Of a stretch of 64,000 nucleotides of DNA, positions 1 to 12,900 are shown one piece after another. Source of the stretch: Glandiceps talaboti (Eukaryota > Hemichordata > Enteropneusta > Spengelidae); NCBI RefSeq assembly GCF_964340395.1, contig NC_135568.1, forward strand, positions 11,818,776-11,882,775, given 5' to 3'. The notes beneath the pieces are model-generated. The model was given only the letters and a program-made list of their open reading frames with translations, was not told where the DNA came from and did no database searches. A program made the translations under genes and the position numbers. The number at the start of each line of letters is the position of its first letter. Position 1 is the first letter of the stretch.

Positions 1-3000
1 TCGATAAGCCAGAGCTGGCTGAAACTCTTCAAACAGCCCCATTGTCAATATCTGAATTGCAAGAGTCCTTGGCATGGGAAGAACCAGAAGAAGCCAAGGT
101 TGAAGGACCTAAACCTGAAAAACCAGTGTCTGAAGAAATGCCAATCGTTGTTAAGAAGGCAGTTGCTCAAGAAGAATCGCTACCATGGGAAAAACTTGGA
201 GTGACAGAGGATCAGCTTGAAAAGCCAGAGCAGGCAAAAACACTTCAAACTAGCCCTCTCTCAATATCTGAACTGGAAGAGTCCCTTGCATGGGAAGAAC
301 CAGAAGAAGCTAAGGTTGAAGCACCAAAGCCAGAGAAACCTGTGTCTGAAGAAATGCCAATTGTTGTTAAGAAGGCAGTTGCTCAAGAAGAATCGCTACC
401 ATGGGAAAAACTAGGGGTTACAGAAGATCAGCCTAAAAAACCAGAGCTGGCTGAAACACTTCAGACAACCCCTCTTTCAATATCTGAATTGCAAGAGTCC
501 TTGGCATGGGAAGAACCAGAAGAAGCCAATGTTGAAGCACCTAAACCTGAGAAACCTGTGTCTGAAGAAATGCCAATTGTTGTTAAGAAGGCAATTGCTC
601 AAGAAGAACAAATGCCGTTTGAAAAATTGGGAATAACAGTTGAACTGTTAGAGAAACCAGAGCAAGTTGAACCACTTCGCACTGCTCCTCTGCCAGTATC
701 TGAACAAGAGTTGTCCCTTGAGTGGGAGGAACCAGAAGAGGTGCCTGTTGAGAAACCAGAGGTGACAATGATGGCTAAAGTTGAGGAAATTGAAGTCAAA
801 CCTCAGAAGATTACAGAAAAGGAAGAAGCTGTGTCATGGGAAAAATTGACAGAAGTGGAAGAAGCTCCTAAGGAAGTGAGTGAAGCAGTGCCAAAGGTAG
901 AGGAAAGGAAGATGGAGGAAGCAAAGGAAGAAGTGAGAGAAACAAGGGCTATAACTGAAATTGTAATTCCTGAAAAGAAACCTCAAATAGGTAAGGTTGA
1001 AATTGAGCTCCAAAAAGAAAAACCACAGATAATTAACAAGGCTAATGAGCTTGAAGTTATAGTAGGTGGAATAGCCACTCTAGAATGTCAGGTCTCAGGC
1101 TATCCTGAACCTGACATTCAGTGGTTGAAAGAAGGAGAAACTATAACTAAAAAGAGGTATACCAGCATACATGAATTAGATGGAACGTGTATGCTGATAA
1201 TTTCACCAGTAACAGAAGATGATGATGCAGAGTTTGAATGTAAAGCAACAAATGAAATAGGCACAGTTTCAACTTTCTTTGAAGTATTTGTCGAGAAAAC
1301 TGTTGAAATGCCAAAAGAAGAAGAGACATTGAAAACAGTGACAATGGTTATACCTGCAAGTGAAGCCACTCCTGATTTTGAAGGAGTTGAAGTCATTGTA
1401 GAATCTGTGTCTTCACTAAAGTTACCAACTCAGGAAGAGGAAATGCCGTGGGAAAAACTTGGTGTTACTCCTGATGAGATGGAAAAACCAAAAGTAGCTG
1501 AAACACTTCAAACTGCCCCTCTTTCAGTATCAGAATTACAAGAGTCATTAGCATGGGAGGAACCAGAAGAAACCAAGGTTGAAGCACCTAAACCTGAAAA
1601 ACCAGTGACAGAAGAAATGCCAATCGTTGTTAAGAAGGCAGTTGCTCAAGAAGAATCGCTACCATGGGAAAAACTTGGGGTTACAGAAGATCAGCTTGAA
1701 AAACCAGAGCTTGCTGAAACTCTTCAGACTACTCCTCTTTCAATATCAGAGTTGCAAGAGTCTCTTGCATGGGAGGAACCAGAAGAAGCCAAGATTGAAG
1801 CATCTAAACCAGAAAAATCAGTGTCTGAAGAAATGCCAATTGTTGTTAAAAAGGCAATTGCTCAAGAAGAACAAATACCATTTGAAAAATTGGGAATTAC
1901 AGTTGAACTGTTAGAGAAACCAGAGCAAGTTGAACCACTTCGCACTGCTCCTCTGTCGATTTCTGAATTGCAAGAGTCTCTTGCATGGGAGGAACCAGAA
2001 GAAACCAAGATTGAAGCACCTAAACCTGAAAAACCAGTGTCTGAAGAAATGCCAATTGTTGTTAAAAAGGCAGTTGCTCAAGAAGAACAAATGCCATTTG
2101 AAAAATTGGGAATAACAGTTGAACTGTTAGAGAAACCAGAACAAGTTGAACCACTTCGCACTGCTCCTCTGCCAGTGTCTGAACAAGAATTGTCCCTTGA
2201 GTGGGAGGAACCAGAAGAGGTGCCTACTGAGAAACCAGAGGTGACAATGATGGCTAAAGTTGAGGAAATTGAAGTTAAACCTCAGAAGATTACAGAAAAG
2301 GAAGAAGCTGTGTCATGGGAAAAATTGACAGAAGTGGAAGAAGCTCCTAAGGAAGTGAGTGAAGCAGTGCCAAAGGTAGAGGAAAGGAAGATGGAAGAAG
2401 CAAAGGAAGAAGTGAGAGAAACTAGGGCTATTACTGAAATTGTTATTCCTGAAAAGAAACCAGAACTGGAAAAAGAAAAACCTCAGATTAAAACTCAGAT
2501 ATCAGAGGTTGAAGTTACATTGGGCCAAACAGCTACTTTGGAGTGTCAGGTCTCAGGCTATCCTAAACCTGACATTGAGTGGTTGAAAGAAGGAGAAACA
2601 ATAACTGAAAAGAGGTATACCAGTGTACATGAATTAGATGGAATGTGTATGTTGATAATTTCACCAGTAACAGAAGATGATGATGCAGAGTTTGAATGTA
2701 AAGCAACAAGTGAAATAGGCACAGTTTCAACTTTCTTTGAAGTATTTGTTGAGAAAACTGTTGAAATGCCAAAAGAAGAAGAGACATTGAAAACAGTGAC
2801 AATGGTTATACCTGCAAGTGAAGCCACTCCTGATTTTGAAGGAGTTGAAGTCATTGTAGAATCTGTGTCTTCACTAAAGTTACCAACTCAGGAAGAGGAG
2901 ATGCCATGGGAAAAACTTGGTGTTACTCCTGATGAGATGGAAAAACCAAAAGTAGCTGAAACACTTCAAACTGCCCCTCTATCAATATCAGAATTAGAAG

Positions 3001-6000
3001 AGTCCCTTGCATGGGAAGAACCAGAAGAAACCAAGGTTGAAGCACCTAAACCAGAAAAGCCTGTGTCTGAAGAAATGCCAATCGTTGTTAAGAAGGCAGT
3101 TGCTCAAGAAGAATCGCTACCATGGGAAAAACTTGGAGTGACAGAGGATCAGCTTGAAAAGCCAGAGAAGGCAAAAACACTTCAAACTAGCCCTCTCTCA
3201 ATATCTGAACTGGAAGAGTCCCTTGCATGGGAAGAACCAGAAGAAGCCAAGGTTGAAGCACGTAAACCTGAGAAACCCGTGTCCGAAGAAATGCCAATTG
3301 TTGTTAAGAAGGCAGTTGCCCAAGAAGAACTCATGCCATTTGAAAAATTGGGAATAACAGTTGAACTGTTAGAGAAGCCAGAGCAAGTTGAACCACTTCG
3401 CATTGCTCCTCTGCCAATATCTGAACAAGAATTGTCCCTTGAGTGGGAGGAACCAGAAGAGGTGCCTACTGAGAAACAAGAGGTGACAATGATGGCTAAA
3501 GTTGAGGAAACTGAAGTCAAACCTCAGAGGATTACAGAAAAGGAAGAAGCTGTGTCATGGGAAAAATTGACAGAAGTGGAAGAAGCTCCTAAGAAAGTGA
3601 GTGAAGCAGTGCCAAAGGTAGAGGAAAGGAAGATGGAAGAGGCAAAGGAAGAAGTGAGAGAAACAAGGGCTATAACTGAAATTGTTATTCCTGAAAAGAA
3701 ACCTCAAATAGGTAAGGTTGAAATTGAGCTCCAAAAAGAAAAACCACAGATAACTAACAAGGCTAATGAGCTTGAAGTTATGGTAGGTAAAATAGCCACT
3801 CTAGAATGTCAGGTCTCAGGCTATCCTGAACCTGACATTGAGTGGTTGAAAGAAGGAGAAACTATAACTAAAAAGAGGTATACCAGTGTACATGAATTAG
3901 ATGGAACGTGTATGCTGATAATTTCACCAGTAACAGAAGATGATGACGCAGAGTTTGAATGTAGAGCAACAAATGAAATGGGCACAGTTTCAACTTTCTT
4001 TGAAGTATTTGTTGAGAAAACTGTTGAAATGCTAAAAGAAGAAGAGACATTGAAAACAGTGACAATGGTTATACCTGCAAGTGAAGCCACTCCTGATTTT
4101 GAAGGAGTTGAAGTCATTGTAGAATCTGTGTCTTCACTAAAGTTACCAACTCAGGAAGAGGAAATGCCATGGGAAAAACTTGGTGTTACTCCTGATGAGA
4201 TGGAAAAACCAAAAATAGCTGAAACACTTCAAACTGCCCCTCTATCAATATCAGAATTGCAAGAGTCCCTTGCATGGGAAGAACCAGAAGCAACCAAAGT
4301 TGAAGCACTTAAACCAGAAAAGCCTGTGTCTGAAGAAATGCCAATCGTTGTTAAGAAGGCAGTTGCTCAAGAAGAATCCCTTCCCTGGGAAAAACTTGGA
4401 GTGACAGAGGATCTACTCGAAAAGCCAGAGGTGGCTGAAACTCTTCAGACTGCCCCATTGTCAATATCTGAATTGCAAGAGTCCTTGGCATGGGAAGAAC
4501 CAGAAGAAGCCAAGGTTGAAGTACCTAAACCTGAGAAACCTGTGTCTGAAGAAATGCCAATCGTTGTTAAGAAGGCAATTGCTCAAGAAGAATCACTACC
4601 ATGGGAAAAACTTGGGGTTACAGAGGATCAACTCGAAAAGCCAGAGCTGGCCGAAACTCTTCAGACTGCCCCTTTGTCAATATCTGAATTGCAAGAGTCT
4701 CTTGCATGGGAGGAACCAGAAGAAACCAAGATTGAAGCACCTAAACCTGAAAAACCAGTGTCTGAAGAAATGCCAATTTTTGTTAAAAAGGCAGTTGCTC
4801 AAGAAGAACAAATGCCATTTGAAAAATTGGGAATAACAGTTGAACTGTTAGAGAAACCAGAACAAGTTGAACCACTTCGCACTGCTCCTCTGCCAGTGTC
4901 TGAACAAGAATTGTCCCTTGAGTGGGAGGAACCAGAAGAGGTGCCTACTGAGAAACCAGAGGTGACAATGATGGCTAAAGTTGAGGAAATTGAAGTTAAA
5001 CCTCAGAAGATTACAGAAAAGGAAGAAGCTGTGTCATGGGAAAAACTGACAGAAGTGGAAGAAGCTCCTAAGGAAGTGAGTGAAGCAGTGCCAAAGGTAG
5101 AGGAAAGGAAGATGGAAGAAGCAAAGGAAGACGTGAGAGAAACCAGGGCTATTACTGAAATTGTTATTCCTGAAAAGAAACCTCAAATAGGTAAGGTTGA
5201 AATTGAGCTCCAAAAAGAAAAGCCACAGATAATTAACAAGGCTAATGAGCTTGAAGTTATAGTAGGTAAAATAGCCACTCTAGAATGTCAGGTCTCAGGC
5301 TATCCTGAACCTGACATTGAGTGGTTGAAAGAAGGAGAAACAATAACTGAAAAGAGGTATACCAGCATACATGAATTAGATGGAACGTGTATGCTGATAA
5401 TTTCACCAGTAACAGAAGATGATGATGCAGAGTTTGAATGTAAAGCAACAAATGAAATAGGCACCGTTTCAACTTTCTTTGAAGTATTTGTTGAGAAAAC
5501 AGTTGAAATGCCAAAGGAAGAAGAGACATTGAAAACAGTGACAATGGTTATACCTGCAACTGAAGCCACTCCTGATTTTGAAGGAGTTGAAGTCATTGTA
5601 GAATCTGTGTCTTCACTAAAGTTACCAACTCAGGAAGAGGAAATGCCATGGGAAAAACTTGGTGTTACTCCTGATGAGATGGAAAAACCAAAAGTAGCTG
5701 AAACACTTCAAACTGCCCCTCTTTCAGTGTCAGAATTAGAAGAGTCCCTTGCATGGGAAAAACCAGAAGAAGCCAAGGTTGAAGCACCAAAAGCTGAAAA
5801 ACCAGTTTCTGAAGAAATTCCAATAGTTGTTAAGAAGGCAGTTGCTCAAGAAGAATCTCTACCATGGGAAAAACTTGGGGTTACAGAAGATCAACTTGAA
5901 AAATCAGAGCTGGCTGAAACTCTTCATGCAACACCTCTCTCAATATCTGAATTGCAAGAGTCCTTGGCATGGGAAGAACCAGAAGAAGCCAAGGTTGAAG

Positions 6001-6972
6001 TACCTAAGCCTGAGAAACCAGTGTCCGAAGAAATGCAAATTGTTGTTAAGAAGGCAATTGCTCAAGAAGAACTTATGCCATTAGAAAAATTGGGAATAAC
6101 AGTTGAACTGTTAGAGAAACCGAAACAAGTTGAACCACTTCGCACTGCTCCTCTGCCAGTGTCTGAACAAGAATTGTCACTTGAGTGGGAGGAACCAGAA
6201 GAGGTGCCTGTTGAGAGACCAGAGGTGACAATGATGGCTAAAGTTGAGGAAATTGAAGTCAAACCTCAGAAGATTATAGAAAAGCAAGAAGCTGTGCAGT
6301 GGGAGAAAGTAAAGGATGCCGTAGAAGTGAGACCAATTCTTGAAGAAAAGGAGACTGAAGAAGTTGATGTAGCTCCTCTGAAAGCAACCGCAACTGAGGA
6401 ACAAGTCCCATGGGAAAGATTGGGAGATACTACAGAGGAGGATAGGAAAGAAGAAAAAATTAAGGAAGTACCTGCAAGCCTACAGGTGCCAGCAGCAGCT
6501 GAAGAAGTTGTTCCTTGGGAGGAATCTGTTGACGTTTCTCCAGATACATTAGAAACAGAAAAAATACAAGTCATTAAAGATGTTGAGGTAGCTAAACAAA
6601 AGGTAACTGAAAAAGAGGAACCTATCTCATGGGAGAAACTTACAGAGGTTCCAAGGGAAATACCAGAAATTAGTAATGTAGCTGACATAACAGAGGTCTC
6701 TTTTGTTTCTGAAACTCCTAAAGAGGAGGAACAGAAGGAAATTAGGGAGGTTACAGAACTCATACTTCCAGGGAAAAAGCCTGTTGAACAGAATTTAGGG
6801 CAAATAACAGTTACAATACCTAAAGAGCCATCACCTGAAGTTTCTGAGATCATGATATTCAAGGAAGAACCAAAAGGCCGTGCAGAATATCAAATGGAAG
6901 TGACGGAAGAATCAACAAGTATGGAATTTATTCTACCTGTGGAGAAACCACATGTAACTGAGACGGATGAAG
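1..6972 (+). CDS. Exon 1 of window (5' partial): PEVK-like super-repeat exon with four Ig domains
   Basis: The frame is open from base 3, so the exon continues upstream. It is built from 72-residue (216-nt) modules of the type LPWEKLGVTEDQLEKPE ... LSISELQESLAWEEPEE ... EEMPIVVKKAVAQEE. Four almost identical Ig domains are interspersed at about 1018-1293, 2476-2754, 3739-4014 and 5218-5493, with motifs ATLECQVSGYPEPDI, WLKEGETIT and FECKATNE. The Ig-to-Ig spacing is 486, 421 and 493 codons. After the fourth Ig the repeats decay (5500-6972). Composition is rich in E, P, V and K with regular Trp, as expected of a disordered elastic segment. I choose the donor after 6972 (AAG|GTTGGA) because it gives the phase 1 junction needed by the next exon; without splicing the frame runs to TGA at 7053-7055. 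The donor is not a strong consensus, so this end is less certain than the others. Confidence 0.88.
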
Positions 6973-9900
6973 GTTGGACACCTTCTGTACATGAACTATA
7001 TTATGGCTGCATAAAGCATATTGTCGAGCAATACACATGGAGGCTGAATGCATGACATATACAATACAGCATGTGAAGCTGGTCTGGACAGCTAGTTGAC
7101 ATGAGTTATTGTGTATGTCCGGAGTGATAACACAGAACAAACAAAACAGTGTATTAGCGTGATGCATCACAGAAAACGGTATCATGGAAAGGAATGAACA
7201 AACTTGTGTCAGCATGACATGCATGTACAGAATTACTCTGTGCATGGTGGTAGAAGTGTGTGGGTTTTTGTTAAGATAATTATGATTCTCAAAATATGAA
7301 ATGTAAATGATATGTTTTTGTAGATGTCTTTGCAAGACTGTCAGTTATTATTAAAGCATTGACATATATGTCTTGCATATCATTTTGCATCCCTTCTTAC
7401 TTGGTATCATCATGCATTCATTCATTGTTTTCATTCATTCATTTGTTCATTCATTATTCATTCATTTATGCCTTGTTTGCATCTACCTCATCTCATAACT
7501 TGCCTGTCTATTTGCATCCTCTCTGTTTATCTTTATGCATCCGTGTCAACTTTTTATGTGCCTGCTAGTCTTCCATTGTAGGGCATTTGATGTATCATTG
7601 AGGCTTCAAATCATACAGTCGTTAGTAATACCAACGTACTACAAGATTGATACACAAAATAAAAGAAAGTCAATGTGATGCAAGTTTCTGTGATAATGCT
7701 TTTTGAAACGCCCTTTTTAATTTGAAGTTTGACTCTCATTATGTCTGAATATTGAGCTCATCTTTCAGTATATACAACTGGATAGTTGACTTTCTCCATC
7801 AGATCAATGGTTACTAGTGACTCATAAGCTCATAAGTTTATGTATCTTTATCAGGAGCTGTTTTTTTCAATTGAAATTGTGTCAGGCCTATGGGATCACT
7901 GATTGTGAAGTGAAATTTAGGTGAATTTTAAGCCTCAAGATTACAGCATAATGCTACAAAATGTGTTCTGTCAGACCTTGGTTTGACAAAAGTGTAAGAA
8001 AGGGTACTGATTATGTTATGGTCTCTCTATAGTTGCTGTAATAAAAGAGCCTGATGTCACAGAGGAGGTAACAGTAACGAGAACAGTCACTGAAACAGTT
8101 GAGTTTGCAGTCGAAACAGCTGCTGAACAGATGACCAGAGAAATCATACTGGAAGCTGTTCACACTGCAGGACCTAAATTTGTATCAGAATTAGATGATA
8201 TTGAAGTGTACAGAGGTGAGGTTGTAACACTAGAATGCCAAGTTTCAGGTGTTCCACAACCTGAAGTCACATGGCTCAAAGATGGTGAGCCAGTTGATGA
8301 ACCCAAATATGTATCCAGTTATGAAACTGATGGCAGGTGCACTTTGGTGATAACCGATGTCCAGAGTGATGATGAAACAGAGTTTGAGTGTCTAGCAGTC
8401 AATCCTGCTGGCAAAGCGACCACTTTTGCTGAGATTATCCTGAAAGGTTGGATCAACATGCTTTCTTTGTTTCATGCCCAGTGGTTAACACTTTGTGGGT
8501 TGGCATGAGATAACAACTTTGTCCAGTGATTACCAACCTATTTTAACACTTAGTGGATTGGCATGAAAACTTCACTGACAATTAGCCCAGTGATTAACCA
8601 ACCTGGTAACAATTTCTGGGTTGGCATGGCATAACTACGGATATAAGAGCATGAATATGTATTTGTATGTTGTGCATAACTGCACTGTAGAAACCAAACA
8701 TTCCATGGAAAACATCAAATTAGACATAAAAGTCTTGGTGATTTGCATGAACGTTTAAGAACATAATTCATGTAGATGTCGTAATGCATGAATTTGAGAA
8801 TAACAAACCATCATCTGAACATGTATAGTATATAATTTTAAGCAAGATGATGGACTATTTAATGCATTATGTATGGATTTTGTGTATGTTTTTTGCCTGG
8901 TTGATGATGGAGTTTAAGTGTCTAATGCATTCTGTATGAATTTTGTGTTACATGTATGACTTTGCCTGGTGGTGAGCATCATTGAAAACACTGTATAGAA
9001 ATTAGAATATGATATGTATGCCAGTATTTGATTGCCTAACAAGATTTCATTATTATATGTTTGTGTGTGTCTTGACATAATGGTGTGTCACTTGTATTTG
9101 ATGTATTTGATGAAGTGCAACAATGTCTTTGTAATCCATTCTTTATTTTGGCATGTTGATGTGTATGTTCTAACAAAGTGTTGATGTCTGTGTTGAAATT
9201 GTTTATAATTCGCTTGTATACTGTATTTTGTCATTTTGTTTGTTAACTTGTTAACCACTGCAAAGTGGTAATATCATAGAAGTTTATACAAATGCAAATA
9301 TGTACAATCTGTAGATGAAATTGCATTTTAGTTTAGGGAACATTAGATAGGTCATATACATTATATGGGTTTCGCCACCTCCTCCTCTAAATATTCAAAA
9401 ACAACAAAAGTTTTTAAAAGTTTGTCACTATTGTGTTTAAATCATTGGTGATTTCTAAATCTGTCAAAAATACAAATTAAAAACTTATTGTTTGAATACA
9501 GGTAAGTGAAAAATATCAGTGAGAGTGACCATTATGAATATATAAACAGCTGTTATTAATCCCTCTGGTCACCTCTTTACAGTCAGATGTTAGACACAAT
9601 ATATTTGCATTTGGTTATTTCTGATTAAAAATCTATTTTAAATGTTGACATGTTAAATATTTAGTGGTACCTGATAAGGATTAGATAGGATCTTTCATTC
9701 CTTCAGGATAAACTTTTTCTTTAGCTTTTCAAGACCCACACGTTAATTCTAATCCAACATTGCCCTTTAATGCAATATTCATGAATGTCTGTAACTTGTA
9801 ATACAGAACCTGAAGTACCAGCTGAGGAACCAAAGAAGGAAGAGATTACAGTGACTTTGGAAGCACTGGAAGCACCTCAATTTACTAAACCTATCAAAAG

Positions 9901-12900
9901 TCAGGAGGTTGCTGAAGGAGAGCCGATTACCTTTGAAGCTGTTGTCACTGGAAGTCCAGAAATCACCATCACTTGGTATCACAATGATGATAAAATTACA
10001 GAGTCATCTGATTTCCAGATTACATTTGTCAATCAGACTGCAATCCTCACACTACGAGATGTATTCATTGATGATGCTGGTCAATATACCTGTAAAGCTG
10101 TCAATCCTGTTGGCACCGCCACATGTACAGCCACTTTAGTGGTGTTAGGTAAGTGATGCTCACAAAGTGTTGCAATATACAAAGGATGCCCAAATCCTCT
10201 TTTCATGTGACAAGATAGTATTTGCAAATACTGGAGAAATGAAATTGTCTAGGTGGTACATTTATGAAACACAATGTTATTGACACTCAGAAACTTCAAA
10301 TGCAAAAGAAACAATTATAGAGGTAGTATGCATGTAGAAGTGCACAAGTTACAATATTGATTATCGGTTTGAAAGTGAGCAGTTGAAGCCACTAATACCA
10401 TCAAGTCCATGTGTAATTTTTTCAGGAGAAGTCTCTTTCTACGGCACTGTAAAAGAATAGCTGCAATACTTTATCACTTTGCAAAGTGATTTGGTAAAGG
10501 ATTCTGCTGTGTGTGTTGTGTCTCTGTTAGTCTAGAATTGAAATGTGTCTGTCTTTAAGTTTGTGTTAAAAACATCATTAAAGTAATGATGATATATGGT
10601 TAATATGGTGTAGTTTCCAATACATTGTGCTATAATTTTGATGGGGACCCCAGTGACATGGCAGGCGAACTTAGATAGACTTTTCATACTTATCGCCCTA
10701 TAACAAAAACACCACTTCTATTCTTTCAAAAGTTATATAACAGTAACAGTATTCTATGAATGTACATATTTAATAACAGTAAAATTCATGAATGAAAACT
10801 AACTTTTCATATTTAAATGCCATCTAGTACATCTGAAGACTGGAGCATGTTTTCAAAAAATGATCATTAATCTGAGATTTTATTATCTACTGATGTACAA
10901 GAATAAAAACGTACAAGCATGTTGCTGAAAACTGAATGCAGATAAACCGCAGAAAGATGTGTTAAGTTATACTGACAAGAATAAATGAATTAACAACAGT
11001 TTCAAGATTTATCATGAAATGCAAAGCAGTAGAAGTAAAGTGTTTGATAATCTTCATATTTGAGTAGAATAGCATGTACTTGGTTTATATTTTGCATGTT
11101 TTGTGTATACTAACTGTATTGCATGATCTTTTGTGCATGTAGAAGAGCTTTTACCTGCAGAAGAAATGGGAAGGCTGACTAAAGGAAAGACACTTGATGA
11201 TTTAAGAACATTGATGTCAGATACAACAACAGAAAGTGTAGCATATGAGTCAGTTAAAATGGGTGATCCTAATAAGGAAACGCCTTCTGGGGCTGACGAA
11301 CAAAGGGGAGATATGTATTCAGAACAGATGAGAAATGCACAAAGTATGGGAAAGGAACCAAGAACTTACTTGAGTTCTACCTCAGAAAGTTCAGAATCTT
11401 CATCTTCTGAAGATAGTGAGGATGAGAGTCAGGAATCTGGGCAGCAGAAGATACCATATGAAGAAGTTCCTGAATTCCTCACTGATGAAGACCAGTATGA
11501 TGATTACATTCCCTATGATGAATCTGATGTTGACTTGGAAACTATGAAGCCTTGTCTTGAAGATATTCAAGAGGTAACGGAAGAGGAACCAACATCAGGA
11601 GAAGAAACATATCAAGATGAAAGACTTATTACCAAAACAGCACTTACAAAAGATGGTAGTGAACAGGAGGATGGAGACTTGTCTGAACCCAATGAGTCTA
11701 TTGATAAAGCTCTAGAGTTCATTGAAGAAGTAACCATACCAACAGGAGACACATTAGATCATATATTCCAAAAGGAGCACATAAAGTATGATGATGAACC
11801 TCGTGATCTGAAGGATGATGAGAAACATTCATGGGAAGGTGAACTGACATTTGAATTGCCAGGTGATGAGTCAGTCCCACAACAAAGACAGCCAGGTCCA
11901 GAGAAACCTCATTACCAAGTAAGGGAAGACATTGCTAAAATGCATATTGACTATGAGAACACATTTGCAGCACCTCATTTAGTTGATGAGTCGGAACTGA
12001 TGCAGAAGTACCAGATACAATATGAAGAGCCCAGTGATGACATTCAGAAAGATGATCAGCAAACACCAGAGTTTGAACTCTCGTTTGAAGTCCCTGTAGA
12101 TTATGAGGCCACACAGCTACGGAAACCAAGTCCTCAAGAGGAAGAATACCTAAGTACAGTGGATACTATCAAACGACAACATGTAGACTATCCTGAATCT
12201 GCTATGGATTTTAGGGACTTAGGTGATACACCACAAGTTGTCAGTGAACCTGTAGATAAAGAAGAACAGCCTGAAATTGAGGAGGAGATACTTCGAATTC
12301 CCAGAGGTGGTAAAATACCAGTTTCAATGCTTCCTAGTGATGTTGAAACAGTAACACAACAGTACATAAACTATGAAGAACCTGAGATTTCTGCAGATAC
12401 TGATGATCAGTCTGAAGGAATTGACTTCACTTTGAATATTACTGGACCTGATGATTCAGATGAAAGAGTCTTTGCCCTTGTAGGAACACACCAAGATAAA
12501 TCACCAATCACTGATACTGTTACAAAAGACCACATAGAATATCTGGCAGAATCTCCAATCACAGATGATTTTATAAAAGACCTAGAGCATGAGGGTGTGG
12601 GATCAGTTGAAAGACCAAGCGAGAAACCACATACAGAAGGTCAGCTTGAATTTGAAATTCCCATTGAAGATGAAACAAGTTCTGATGGATCATCTGTGGA
12701 CCTTCCAGATGAAACGACTCAACCATATGAACCCCATAGGGAAAGGGAAGATGACCTAACACCATATAGTGGCCAGATTGTATTTGAAGTCCCAATCCAA
12801 GACGAGCCAAGTAGGGAAGGGTTAGCTGTGGACATTCCTGATGAAACAACACACACATTTTCCATTGAAAGAACTCAGCCATTCTCTTATGAGGTCAAAG

